Origin: Strongylocentrotus droebachiensis
Taxonomy: Eukaryota; Echinodermata; Echinoidea; Camarodonta; Strongylocentrotidae
Direction: 5' to 3'
Assembly (NCBI GenBank): GCA_035222895.1
Contig: JAVYIG010009937.1
Span: forward strand, 1 to 64,000
Length of the DNA: 64,000 bases
The notes under the pieces: model-generated
Seen by the model: only the letters and a program-made list of their open reading frames with translations
Databases searched by the model: none
What the model was told of the DNA's origin: nothing
Shown: in pieces, positions 33,976 to 44,179 of the stretch
Numbering within the stretch: position 1 is the first letter of the stretch
Layout of the letters: every line of letters starts with the position of its first letter
Translations under genes and position numbers: made by a program

Positions 33976-34145
33976 AAAAACAGGTCTTTTTTTACATCCA
34001 TCTCCATTGATACATGTCAGTCCAAAGTCCAAATAAGAATCTATATTTACATGTTTTACATGAGCTTTACATGGCACCATTGTAAAGCAGGTCTTGTGGC
34101 CCTGAATGGGGCTACCCTGTGTTTTTAAGGCTGAATAAATAAATA
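33976..34145 (+). mobile_element. LINE-like 3' end with AATAAATAAATAA tail
   Basis: Ends AAGGCTGAATAAATAAATAAC after CCTGTGTTTTT, typical of CR1/L2 3' ends. The same sequence is at 43091-43256. Confidence 0.5.
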
Positions 34146-34239
34146 ACATTAATAAATTGGCAGCTGTAGGAGGCTGCAAACGTAATCGCTAAGTGGGAGA
34201 GATGTAATGTGCATGTCATTTACTGTGCATACATGCATG

Positions 34240-34515
34240 CAGGGGCGGCGGAGCGTCTTTCAAAGTGGGGGGGGGGGGGGGCACCAACAAAAAAGGCACT
34301 CTCTGGGGAAAGGGGCACCTACAAAGGGAAACCTCAAAACCTCAAATTATTGAAAAATTATTCCATTTTCTGTGTGTTTTTTTATTTATGGAAACTGCCC
34401 CCTACCCTAGCCCCCGCTGCGTACAGTCATGGTTCAGTGACAAAGCAATTACCTCGTAACTGTGAGGCCCCATGATCAAAACCGTGTCGATGTGCTATAT
34501 TAGTGCCCTTTTGTG
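34240..34515 (+). mobile_element. SINE/TIR-like repeat, truncated copy
   Basis: Begins GCAGGGGCGGCGGAGCGTC, includes a D-arm-like CATGGTTCAGTGACAAAGC and CGTGTCGATGTGCTATATTA, and stops at TTAGTGCCCTTTTGTG where the duplicated purine-rich unit begins. The fuller copy is at 43349-43862. Confidence 0.6.
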
Positions 34516-34967
34516 CAAAAGAGAAGAGGTGGCGGGAGAGGGAATAGAACAAGAGAGGGGACAAAGGAAGAGGAAGAAGGGAAACAGAGAGAGAGAGAGA
34601 GAGAAAGGGGAAAAGGTAAATGACAGAAGGAAGAACAACTGAGAGCAGTGTGGGAGGAGGGAGAGGGGTAGGAGAGATGAGTGAGTATTTAAGGAGTGAA
34701 TATCGGAATAAATGAAGTAGAAAGAGAAGACAAGACGGAAAGGGGGGTTCGAGCCTCATATAGTCTCATTCACTTCAGCTAGGTGGAGACATCATGAGAC
34801 ATGATATACCCATGACAATTTATTGTATCCCCATGACAATTTATTGCAAACAACGAATGCTCTTTGTTACCTTCCAAAACACACTCATATCAAAACGTTT
34901 GGGTCACTGAACAGTGCTTGTTTCATTAGTAAACAATGTTCTATGGAGAATGACGTTAAAACTAGAA

Positions 34968-36085
34968 ATGCAATCGTGTCAAAACGATGTGCGTGCAATG
35001 ACGCCATGTTTCTACGTGTCAAACGAAAGAGCTTCTCTCGGACTATCCAGAGCAATTTGCACGAAGTCTGTAGCTTATGTGATATTGGAGATAGGTAGGG
35101 CGAAAGAAAGGCCTCAAGACCTTGATGGGATGGTAGTGACTATGCCTACGAAGTTTGAAAGCAATTGGGATAGGGGAAAAAACCTAGAAAGGGCTCGCAA
35201 GCACTGCGTGCAAAAACCAATGGGATTTGGTGCATGTTCGTCATTGCAATAAAGATCGTTCTGGGGGCCAAAAGCGTGAACCCGATATGCCCCATAGACA
35301 ATGCGTGTAATGCATGGGCGGAAAACGTACAGGATCTGTATTATGACCGGAGTTAAATTGTTTTTTCTCTCTCTCTTTACGTCTCTTTATGGGCCGTATT
35401 TGATATCATTAGAAAGAGAATTTCATGGTTGTTATTGTAAACCACTCTCTGTTTTTCTATGATAATCCTATCGAAACACGTGATGTAAAATAGATTTATA
35501 GGACAAAATGGCGTCTTAAATGGCCCCCTTGACCAATTTCAAAAATCCGGCCAAGAGGTGCCCTGCGTATTGAAACTCGGCATGTCACTGCAAATTTTCA
35601 AGGAAAAAAAAAGGACGTTTAAGGGGCGAAAAGCAGTCTGAAAAAATGACGCCATAGCCGATACGTATTAGATTCGGGCGGAAACTCGGCGGAATTCAAA
35701 AGTGACCTATATTCAAATGCGGTTTACTCACAATTTTCTGTGTGAACATATACTATACTTGGTATCATGCAAAAGAGCACTTCATTGCGGTCAGTTTGAC
35801 ACCATTGTTATCTCCGCGCAATGTATTGCACGCATTAAACGCGCTATTACGTAATAGTCAATTCATCATTTTTGGCGATAACTTTGCGACGAGGGCATTA
35901 CAATTGATTTAACTTGGCACGTATATGGATACATATGCGTGCCAAGTTTCATTGATGTAGGTATAAAGATCGCCATTTTAGAGCAAATTTAAGTTATTTT
36001 GGAATTTTCTTGAAAATGGCGAATTTGGAAGGCATTTTTCGCAAAGTCGGTCAGTGTTAGGGTATATAATTTTGTATATGGCTGG
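34968..36085. other. Intergenic sequence, no gene recognised
   Basis: No coding exon supported. Part (35100-35230) resembles 42870-43000 beyond the LTR element, suggesting a dispersed repeat. The LTR retrotransposon is inserted at its end. Confidence 0.4.
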
Positions 36086-36258
36086 TGTCATGATATTATG
36101 TTGTACAACGCGCATGCGCGCGAGACTGTAAAAGATGGACTCGAGAGTTGAAACCGGCGGCCTGAGAATGTTCCATAATAAACCTTGAACCAATACTTTA
36201 CACGGTCATGTGTTCATATCTTCATTATTGGATTGGTGACATTATCCATTACATTACA
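36086..36258 (+). repeat. 5' LTR
   Basis: 173 bp from TGTCATGATATT to CCATTACATTACA (TG...CA ends). Contains the palindromic GCGCATGCGC (36110-36119), matching the NRF-1 consensus, and AATAAA near its middle, a likely polyadenylation signal. Confidence 0.95.
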
Positions 36259-36276
36259 TGGTGGCAGCCAGCGGTA
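36259..36276 (+). other. Putative primer-binding site
   Basis: TGGTGGCAGCCAGCGG directly follows the 5' LTR and starts with TGG, as expected for pairing with a tRNA 3' CCA end. I cannot assign the tRNA. Confidence 0.6.
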
Positions 36277-37804
36277 GTTGGACTCACGTTATGGAAGTGA
36301 AATTTTGAGGATCAAACGGACTGTTTTATTGAGCGTTTGGCGCCGGAGGTATGAACTGACTACATGTGTGCGCAGTCGATATGGATGTGCACGATATGCC
36401 CGCCGAGGACACTGTCAGTGTTTGAATGTGATTAGTTGGTCGTCGCTCTGAGTTCGAGGTCGGTCTGTATTTGGCTTCTGATGGAAGCAAGCGCCGAAGC
36501 GGGGCCCGGACTGTGATCTGTTTATTAGGACATGGGCTAGTGTAATCTGGATCTGTTGCTGGATCGTCCGCTGTTTCGACTACGGAGTACGGGTTCCAGA
36601 GCAACACGCAGGTTTTGGACCAGAACTAAAACGCAGGAGCAATGCAGCTAGCCGATGATAGACCACGGGATTGCTAAAATTGTGAGCCGAGGTGAGACAC
36701 TAAAATTGTGTAATTGGTTCGGGATCTAGATTAGATCTGGACTTAGCTTCGATCCAAATTGGACCCGTTAGTACTAAAGGTTGACTGGTGATCTAGCATA
36801 GATCTAGACCTCGTAATTATTGGACGCTGTGCTGTGCTTAGATCAGCCTTCGTAATTTGTGCTGAGTCGAGCAGTTTTGTGTGAAACTGGACTAGATCTG
36901 GACCTAGTCCTGATTGGATGCAGTGTTGGACCTGATATGGACTAGAGTCTACAACACCTTGAATAAGCCTAAGTTACGTTCTATCTCTAGATCTACGTGA
37001 TTGCTGAATGGGCTTGATTATGCTGCGGTACTGGATAGTCCGAGACTAGGACTGGAGTTACGCAATTTGTCTTGGACCTGTGAAGTTGGACCAACTTCAA
37101 TCAAGTTCCGTCCCGTCTCCTTAGCGTCGGCGAGGACGTGATCGAGTACTTGATGGACATTAATCATTAGCAGTTGTGACTGTTCATCCGGTGAAGCAAA
37201 GCCAAAGAACTGTGACTGCTAGTATGGATGGTTCCTTGAACATTTTTGGACTAATTTAGAAAGTTCTGGCATTGGACTCAGTTGTTAAGTCGCCAGGCAT
37301 AAGACATTGACATTTACAGCAAGTACTGTGCATGTGTAAATTGGGATTTTTGCACATTATTTGAAGCTGAGAATTGTGTGTTGATACATTTGATAAATTA
37401 AAATTATTAAACTGTATTGTTTACATTGAGGCTTTGCACATTTTGAAGCTGAGGTTTATGTAGGTATTGGTACCAGCCCATGCTACATTTCGTAACTGTT
37501 TGATGCTAATTTAAATTTTACTACGGGTAAAATTGATCTGGTACAGATTTTCTGTGTACAGAGTACTCCTAATGAATACATTATAACAGGTATTATGTGA
37601 TCTACTGAGGAGAAGATACGCCGTACATTTGCATGGATGAATCATTATTGTATCATTTTCAGAGTATGATGAATGCAATATTTCCATGTTTTATTTGATG
37701 TTATCCATGCATGTGACAATAACAGTACATTGAATTTAGCAGGTTGATATTTAACCTTTATTTGCCTTTATAGCAGCTTGAGTCGGTGATTTAGGGAATT
37801 CACC
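36277..37804 (+). other. Long 5' leader of the retrotransposon
   Basis: About 1.5 kb without a long frame, rich in AGATCTAGA-like short repeats (36720-36990). It ends in CACCATGG, a strong start context. It probably contains the packaging signal. Confidence 0.6.
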
Positions 37805-40800
37805 ATGGCTGCACCTATTCCTACACCAGTTTTTGACTGGAATAGTCCTGATAGGGCTCAAGCATTTAGGGAGTTCAAGCAGCTCTCAAACATGTGGTTT
37901 CGGGTGAAGAACATTCCAGTGAAGGAACAATATAACTACATAGTTATGTGGTCTGGCAGAGAAGGTTTGCGTATGTTCAACACGTGGGACTTGAGTGAAG
38001 ACCAGTGTGCTGACCCAAACAATATTTGGACGCATTTTGCCGGCCAAGTCCAGCCAACAGAAAACTTCCGCATTCATCGCTTGGAATTTCAGAGGTTCAG
38101 GCAGGACAATTCTGAATCTATTGAGGATTTTGTGCTGCGATGTAAGTCTAAGGCATCGAAATGCATGTTTCCTGCCAAGAAACAAGGATCTGATCAGCCA
38201 ATTGGGATGATGGATGAGCGCATTATTGAAGTTCTGATATCAGGAGTCAAGTACCCGGAAGTGCAGAAGCTGTTGTTGGCAAAAGATAGAAAACTGAACT
38301 TGGAGGAGGCGATAGACATCGCAAGGGCGCACGAAGCAAGTACAGCTCATATGCACCAACTCCAGACCATGGACAAGGCTGACATTCATGTTTTCCAGAA
38401 GGCCAAGAGGTGCAGATTTTGTGCTACTCAGCATCAACCCAAGGCATGTCCAGCATACAAATCGACTTGTAATGCATGTGGGAAAAGGGGCCACTGGAGG
38501 AAATGCTGCCCGAATCGCTCTCAAGAGGGTAAGACTGGTGGATATAATAAGAACTTTAAGAAGCAGAATTCTGGCCCGCAGTCTCAGAAGTACTCCCAGA
38601 GAGGCAGAGGGGAGAAGCGGGACATGCACCCCCTTGACTTCAAAGATGATGAGACTCAAGACATTGAAGATACCTTTGATAGTTTATCTTTGGGGACTAT
38701 CACAGTGAACCTTCATGTAGACAGTATCCCTGAAGTGGACAACAGGGATGAAGTGATTGCTACCCTGCAAGTCTCTTTTGATGACAGACCTGGAAACCAC
38801 ACACTTAAGGTGAAGGTCGACACAGGTGCACAAGGGAATATCCTTCCTGTGAGGATCTTCAAGAAGGTGTACCCTAAGCAGGTGGATGAAGGAGGACACC
38901 CTCTTAGATCTTCACTAATGCAGAGGAGGACAACTCTGGTTTGCCCCAATAAAACTCAAATACCGCATTATGGGTGTGTTAGCTTTCTATGCAGATACGG
39001 AGAAGGAGATTGGGCGAGGGCAACATTTTATGTTGTGGATACAGATGGCCCAGCCATACTTGGACTGCCTAGTTCTCGGAAATTGAAGCTGGTGACACTC
39101 CATTGTGCAATGTCAGAGACTGGAAGTAAGCCTATCAAGGACAAGGAAGACCTCCGTTCAAGATTCCCTGACCGTTTCAGAGGCATTGGGAGATTCCCTG
39201 GAACATTTCATTTGACTCTACGTGAGGATGCTGAACCTGTAGTGCATCCACCAAGGAGGCTGCCCATTCACTTGAAGGATGAATTGGAGCAAGAACTGCG
39301 CCGCATGGAGGACATTGGTGTCATCAGCAAGGTGACTGAACCCACTGATTGGGTGTCTTCGCTAGCCGTAAGTCGCAAGTCAAATGGCAAGCTCCGGATT
39401 TGTCTTGATCCAAAGGACCTTAATAGGGCAACAAAGCGTACCCACCATAAGACGCCTACTCTTGAGGAAATAACTCACAAGATGAGCGGAGCTAAAGTCT
39501 TCACTAAACTGGATGCTCGTCATGGGTATTGGAGCGTTGTGCTGGATGAAGAGTCGAGCTTCATGACAACGTTCAATTCTCCACTTGGACGCTTTCGCTA
39601 TTTGAGACTGCCTTTTGGTTTGAATGTGTCCCAAGATATCTTCCAGGAGAAGATGGACACGATACTAGAGCAATGTCCGGGAACTATAGGCATAGCTGAC
39701 GACGTTGTTGTGTTTGGTCAAGATCAGCTGGAGCATGACAAGAATCTTATCAATCTGATGGAAGTCTCACAGGAATATGGGCTGGTATTCAACCCGGACA
39801 AGTGCGAGATCAACATTCCATCAGTCAAGTTCTTTGGATGCTACTATGATGCTGCAGGTGTGCACCCTGACCCTGATAAGGTGGCAAGCATCAAGAGCAT
39901 ACCGCCCCCAGAGAATGTGAAGGATCTTCAGAGGTTCCTGGGGATGGTCCAGTATCTCTCACCATTTGTTGCACACATGGCAGATCACACAGATGCATTG
40001 CGTGGGTTGCTACGCAAAGACAGTGAGTGGCAGTGGACTGCCACACATCAACGAGCCTTCGAAGCACTGAAAGAGAGGATCTCAGAATCTACAACTCTGA
40101 CGTACTTCGACCCGAGGAAACCAACAGTCATACAGGTTGACGCCTCCCAGAAGGGAGTAGGAGCCGCACTCTTGCAGGACAACAAGCCTGTTGCTTTTGC
40201 CAGTAAAGCACTTACCCCTACAGAGCAGAGATATGCCAACATAGAAAGGGAGCTTTTGGCAGTAGTTTTTGGGTGTACCCGGTTCCACACCTATGTCTTT
40301 GGCTCGAGTTTCACCATCCAGTCAGATCATAAGCCGCTTGAGAATATTCAACATAAGAATCTGGCGGATACTCCACCGAGACTCCAGAGGATGATGTTGC
40401 GGCTACAGCCATATGATTTCAAGGTTGTGTACCGTCCTGGAAAGGAAATGCTGTTAGCAGATGCCCTATCTCGTCTCAATCCGAGCGAGGAGCCAACCTT
40501 GGACTTTGAGATGACTATTCATGCAGTTCACTACTCGGATGAGAAGCTGGAAGAAATTCGCAAGTTGACAGCAGCGGATGAAACCCTCAGGAAGCTAGTG
40601 AGCGTTGTTACAGATGGATGGCCCGAAGATCCGAAGGACCTGCATAAAGACATCCGAACGTTCTGGTCCTGTCGTGACAAGCTTTCCGTAGAAGATGGTA
40701 TCCTAATGAAGGGGGATTGTGTGTTTATCCCTGGTCCACTTCGACAGGATGTACTCCAGATGATTCACACAGGCCACTTAGGCATCGTCAAGTCTCAGCA

Positions 40801-41842
40801 GAGAGCCAAGTCTTCTGTGTATTGGCCAGGAATTAGCAAGGATGTCGAAGATATGACACGCAGTTGTATGACATGCCAAGCTCATCAGAGACAACAGATG
40901 TCTGAACCTCTCATCACTCATGATGTACCAGAGGGACCATGGCAGGTGGTTGGCACAGATCTATTTTTCTTCAACAACAAGGAATACTTGATCATCACCG
41001 ACTACTTCTCTAAGTGTCCATTTGTGAAGCAAGTGTCTGGCAGATGCACTAGCGATGCAATAATCCAGTTGACGAAGTTAGTATTCAGTGAACATGGCAT
41101 CCCGACCAAAGTTATCAGTGATAACGGGCCGCAGTTTGCAAGTGAGGAATACCACAACTTCAGCCAAACTTGGGGATTCAAGCATGTGACTTCAAGTCCG
41201 CACTACCCAAGGAGTAATGGCCTGGTTGAAAGATCGATACAGACTGTGAAGGCGGTCATGCAGAAGTGTTTGGAGAGACGAGAGGACATACTCATGGGTC
41301 TGTTATGTCTTAGAACCACCCCTATCAGTGGCGATATCCCTTCACCCACTGAGATATTGTATGGTCGGAAGGTTAGAAGCAATCTCCCATCAACGAGTGG
41401 CCGTACTGATCCAACGAGAGACGATGTTCGTCGACTGCTCATCAAACGGCAAGAGAAACAAAAAGAGCAACATGACAAGCATGGAGTAAAGACTCTTCCT
41501 GATCTTCATGTTGGTCAGAGAGCCATGATGAGAGACGTAGGAACTGGTAGACCTACTTGGATACCAGTCACAGTGACAGGAGTGTCCAGTGAACCCCGTT
41601 CCTATATTGTGCATACGCCCAATGGAAGAAGTCTCCGAAGGAACAGGAGTCACCTCAGGAATTTTCCAGCAACACAAAGGAATTCCAATCTAACTGATGA
41701 GAAAGGCACAAACAGGAATGACAACCAACAACAAAGCTCGCGTAGCCTTGGAAATCACCAAGATACTACTCAACCACGTACCTACCAAACTAGAAGTGGT
41801 CGTCCTGTTAAGCCCCCAAAACGTTATATTGAAGAGCATTGA
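37805..41842 (+). CDS. gag-pol: Gypsy-type Gag-Pol polyprotein, 1345 aa, intact
   Basis: Single uninterrupted frame starting in a CACCATGG context. Gag occupies roughly residues 1-300 and includes two nucleocapsid zinc knuckles, CRFCATQHQPKAC (near 202) and CNACGKRGHWRKC (near 220). The aspartic protease active site DTGA is near 339. Reverse transcriptase has KLDARHGYW (near 567), LPFGL and IADDVVVFG (near 629; the catalytic YxDD appears as IADD). RNase H begins near 775 with VDASQKGVGAAL and has SDHKPLENI. Integrase has an HHCC finger (HTGHLG ... CMTCQ, about 988-1025) and a DDE triad (GTDLFFF near 1050, SDNGPQF near 1104, VERSIQ near 1141). All expected domains and catalytic residues are visible, with no env. 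Products copy and integrate the element. Confidence 0.95.
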   Translation: MAAPIPTPVFDWNSPDRAQAFREFKQLSNMWFRVKNIPVKEQYNYIVMWSGREGLRMFNTWDLSEDQCADPNNIWTHFAGQVQPTENFRIHRLEFQRFRQDNSESIEDFVLRCKSKASKCMFPAKKQGSDQPIGMMDERIIEVLISGVKYPEVQKLLLAKDRKLNLEEAIDIARAHEASTAHMHQLQTMDKADIHVFQKAKRCRFCATQHQPKACPAYKSTCNACGKRGHWRKCCPNRSQEGKTGGYNKNFKKQNSGPQSQKYSQRGRGEKRDMHPLDFKDDETQDIEDTFDSLSLGTITVNLHVDSIPEVDNRDEVIATLQVSFDDRPGNHTLKVKVDTGAQGNILPVRIFKKVYPKQVDEGGHPLRSSLMQRRTTLVCPNKTQIPHYGCVSFLCRYGEGDWARATFYVVDTDGPAILGLPSSRKLKLVTLHCAMSETGSKPIKDKEDLRSRFPDRFRGIGRFPGTFHLTLREDAEPVVHPPRRLPIHLKDELEQELRRMEDIGVISKVTEPTDWVSSLAVSRKSNGKLRICLDPKDLNRATKRTHHKTPTLEEITHKMSGAKVFTKLDARHGYWSVVLDEESSFMTTFNSPLGRFRYLRLPFGLNVSQDIFQEKMDTILEQCPGTIGIADDVVVFGQDQLEHDKNLINLMEVSQEYGLVFNPDKCEINIPSVKFFGCYYDAAGVHPDPDKVASIKSIPPPENVKDLQRFLGMVQYLSPFVAHMADHTDALRGLLRKDSEWQWTATHQRAFEALKERISESTTLTYFDPRKPTVIQVDASQKGVGAALLQDNKPVAFASKALTPTEQRYANIERELLAVVFGCTRFHTYVFGSSFTIQSDHKPLENIQHKNLADTPPRLQRMMLRLQPYDFKVVYRPGKEMLLADALSRLNPSEEPTLDFEMTIHAVHYSDEKLEEIRKLTAADETLRKLVSVVTDGWPEDPKDLHKDIRTFWSCRDKLSVEDGILMKGDCVFIPGPLRQDVLQMIHTGHLGIVKSQQRAKSSVYWPGISKDVEDMTRSCMTCQAHQRQQMSEPLITHDVPEGPWQVVGTDLFFFNNKEYLIITDYFSKCPFVKQVSGRCTSDAIIQLTKLVFSEHGIPTKVISDNGPQFASEEYHNFSQTWGFKHVTSSPHYPRSNGLVERSIQTVKAVMQKCLERREDILMGLLCLRTTPISGDIPSPTEILYGRKVRSNLPSTSGRTDPTRDDVRRLLIKRQEKQKEQHDKHGVKTLPDLHVGQRAMMRDVGTGRPTWIPVTVTGVSSEPRSYIVHTPNGRSLRRNRSHLRNFPATQRNSNLTDEKGTNRNDNQQQSSRSLGNHQDTTQPRTYQTRSGRPVKPPKRYIEEH

Positions 41843-42626
41843 GTATTCTCACTTTTTAGAAGTGAGAAAGGGATTAGTTATTAGTTTGTTTTGTTTTTGT
41901 GTTTATAATAGACATTTTGTAGAATGGATATTAAACAATAGCGATAGAATATAAGGATTCTATTTTGTGAACAGATATATTCACATATATATATAGTAAC
42001 CTAGCACTTTTTTTCAATAATACAATCCTAAGACATGTTTCAATATGTTAGTGGAGTTTAAACATAACAAATTCAGTAGTGCATACATCATGTACATTTA
42101 TACCGTTTCATACAGCCATCTCTCAAATGTTCAGTTGTCACGCTATAACATGTGTATTGACTTGACAAATGCCGCTATAATATAAATGCTCTTGTTCTTT
42201 ATTGATTTATGCTGTGCATGTCAAAGTTATATGCCAAAAGATTGAGTTTACTGAGTTTGCAAGTTTATACATTTGCGATGGTTTTGTATTTTCGATGTTC
42301 AAGTTGTTAAAGGATTCTTTGATATTAGTATTGGATTACTGTTGATCATAAAGTTCCAGACGAATAATTAGTTAGTTACAATGACAAGTTGGAAAGAAAT
42401 AACTATCTTCAAACTGGTTGTGTTAGGATAAAATGCTTTTCTAGTTTACAACAATTAAAGTTGACAAGATCTTCCAAGTTATCTTTGACATGAAGTGCTG
42501 TTATCTAATTGATATTGTACCCTCTGATGCAAATTACAGTTACTCATTCACGTTAGATATTCTGATGTATGTTAACTACACCACAGTGAAAAATATTGGA
42601 TATTCATTTGATAGATGTTTTTTGTT
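41843..42626 (+). other. 3' untranslated region of the retrotransposon
   Basis: About 780 bp of AT-rich sequence between the Gag-Pol stop and the polypurine tract. A 71-codon frame at 42490-42705 runs into the LTR and shows no envelope features. Confidence 0.6.
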
Positions 42627-42639
42627 TAAAGAGGGGGGA
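42627..42639 (+). other. Polypurine tract
   Basis: AAAGAGGGGGGA immediately before the 3' LTR, the expected plus-strand priming site. Confidence 0.85.
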
Positions 42640-42812
42640 TGTCATGATATTATGTTGTACAACGCGCATGCGCGCGAGACTGTAAAAGATGGACTCGAGA
42701 GTTGAAACCGGCGGCCTGAGAATGTTCCATAATAAACCTTGAACCAATACTTTACACGGTCATGTGTTCATATCTTCATTATTGGATTGGTGACATTATC
42801 CATTACATTACA
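42640..42812 (+). repeat. 3' LTR
   Basis: 173 bp, identical to the 5' LTR by direct comparison, followed by the GCTGG target duplication. Confidence 0.95.
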
Positions 42813-43090
42813 GCTGGAAAGGGCATATCTTCAAGTATCTAAATCCAAAAAAGGGTACGGATTTGCCAAGCCATAATGGAGATACGGCCATGATGAGATG
42901 TTAGAGACCATGCCTATAAAATTTGAAAGGAAAAGGACATGAGGAAAGCACCGAACCAGGAATAACAAACACTACGTGCAAAACGAATGCGATTTCCTGA
43001 CGATAAGGATAAGGAAAAGGAGGAAAAGGAGAATATTAATGGGGCAGAATGTGAACGAAAACAAGGCAATAACGAAGGTCGTTATTGCAA

Positions 43091-43256
43091 ACAGGTCTTT
43101 TTTACATCCATCTTCATTGATACATGTCAGTCCAAAGTCCAAATAAGAATCAATTTTTACATGTTTTACATGAGCTTTACATGGCACCATTGTAAAGCAG
43201 GTCTTGTGGCCCTGAATGGGGCTACCCTGTGTTTTTAAGGCTGAATAAATAAATAA
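43091..43256 (+). mobile_element. LINE-like 3' end (second copy)
   Basis: Close copy of 33976-34145, ending in the same AATAAATAAATAA tail. It is followed by the same downstream repeat, so the pair moved or duplicated as a unit. Confidence 0.5.
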
Positions 43257-43348
43257 CATTAATAAATTGGCAGCTGTAGGAGGCTGCAAACGTAATCGCT
43301 AAGTGGGAGAGATGTAATGTGCATGTACATTTACTGTGCATACATGCA

Positions 43349-43924
43349 TGCAGGGGCGGCGGAGCGTCTTTCAAAGTGGGGGGCACCAACAAAAAAGGCA
43401 CTCTCTGGGGAAAGGGGCACCTACAAAGGGAAACCTCAAAACCTCAAATTATTGAAAAATTATTCCATTTTCTGTGTTTTTTTTTTATTTATGGAAACTG
43501 CCCCCTACCCTAGCCCCCGCTGCGTACAGTCATGGTTCAGTGACAAAGCAATTACCTCGTAACTGTGAGGCCCCAGGATCAAAACCGTGTCGATGTGCTA
43601 TATTAGTGCCCTTTTGTGGGGCATTAATCCTCATTACTGTCATTTATGATTTAAGGGCGTATACAGGTCCCCTATTTGATAAACATAGAAGCATACACAT
43701 GGTTTAGCAGTCACGCAAAACACACATTTGCAAATTATTATTCAATAAAATCTGAGAATTTATACTTTTATCTAGATCTAATATTTTAAAATTATTTTTA
43801 AAATAATTCCATAAATTGGGGTAAAACAAAAATATTCCACCTATATGAGCGACAGTGTATAAAAAAGGGCACTTAAGGGGTGCCTGAAAGAGTGGGGGAG
43901 GCATGCCCCCGGCTCCGCCGGCTC
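43349..43924 (+). mobile_element. Fullest copy of the tRNA-like/TIR repeat
   Basis: Begins GCAGGGGCGGCGGAGCGTC. It contains a D-arm-like GGTTCAGTGACAAAGC and a T-arm-like AGGATCAAAACC (43500-43590), the GTGTCGATGTGC body, and CACCTATATGAGCGACAGTG (about 43843-43862). After this comes CCGGCTCCGCCGGCTCTGC (to 43926), a diverged inverse of the start. It may be a SINE inside a hAT-like element with CAGGGGCGG ends, but no 8-bp target duplication is seen. It directly precedes the first coding exon of the SLC16 gene. Confidence 0.55.
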
Positions 43925-44010
43925 TGCTTTGTATGTACGTTGACATGCAAGAGCTAGGCCGTATAATCACAAGCTATACACGACCGTACATTATGGGCGC
44001 ATGTACGAGG

Positions 44011-44179
44011 ATGGAAACTTACTCAGACTTGTTGAAAGCTCGTCTAGCATCAAACTGGGGATGGATGGTGGTGATGATGTCATGGATTCTGTTTATCGTC
44101 ATATTCGGCATTATGTATTCATATGGGATTCTATTCGTCGAGTTCCAGGCTGAGTTTGAGAGCTCTGCGACATTCACGG
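44011..44179 (+). CDS. SLC16-like exon 1
   Basis: Residues 1-56: short cytoplasmic start, SNWGW motif and TM1 (VVMMSWILFIVIFGIMYSYG). The donor is ACGG/GTAGGG, phase 1. Confidence 0.85.

Larger units (their letters stand above)
33234..34967. repeat. Purine-rich region with a ~430-bp direct duplication
   Basis: 33543-33975 and 34516-34967 are close copies: both start GCAAAAGAGAAGAGGTGGCG and run through GA-rich sequence to GAATGACGTTAAAA. Between them lie a LINE 3' end and part of the SINE-like element shared with 43091-43620. A CA run (33347-33364) and GA runs (33425-33485) are present. Open frames here come from the GA-rich composition. Confidence 0.85.
36086..42812 (+). mobile_element. Complete Ty3/Gypsy (mag-like) LTR retrotransposon
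   Basis: 6727 bp, bounded by two 173-bp LTRs that I find identical base for base, with the 5-bp target duplication GCTGG (36081-36085 and 42813-42817). Order: 5' LTR, putative primer-binding site, 1.5-kb leader, single Gag-Pol frame, 0.8-kb 3' untranslated part, polypurine tract, 3' LTR. Order of domains (protease, RT, RNase H, integrase) places it in Ty3/Gypsy. The paired zinc knuckles, single fused frame and absence of an env frame suggest the mag/K02A2.6-like group. Identical LTRs and an uninterrupted frame indicate recent insertion. Confidence 0.95.

Noticed and set aside
42490-42705. Possible env-like frame in the Gypsy element
   Set aside because: Only 71 codons, runs into the LTR, and has no signal peptide or transmembrane pattern.
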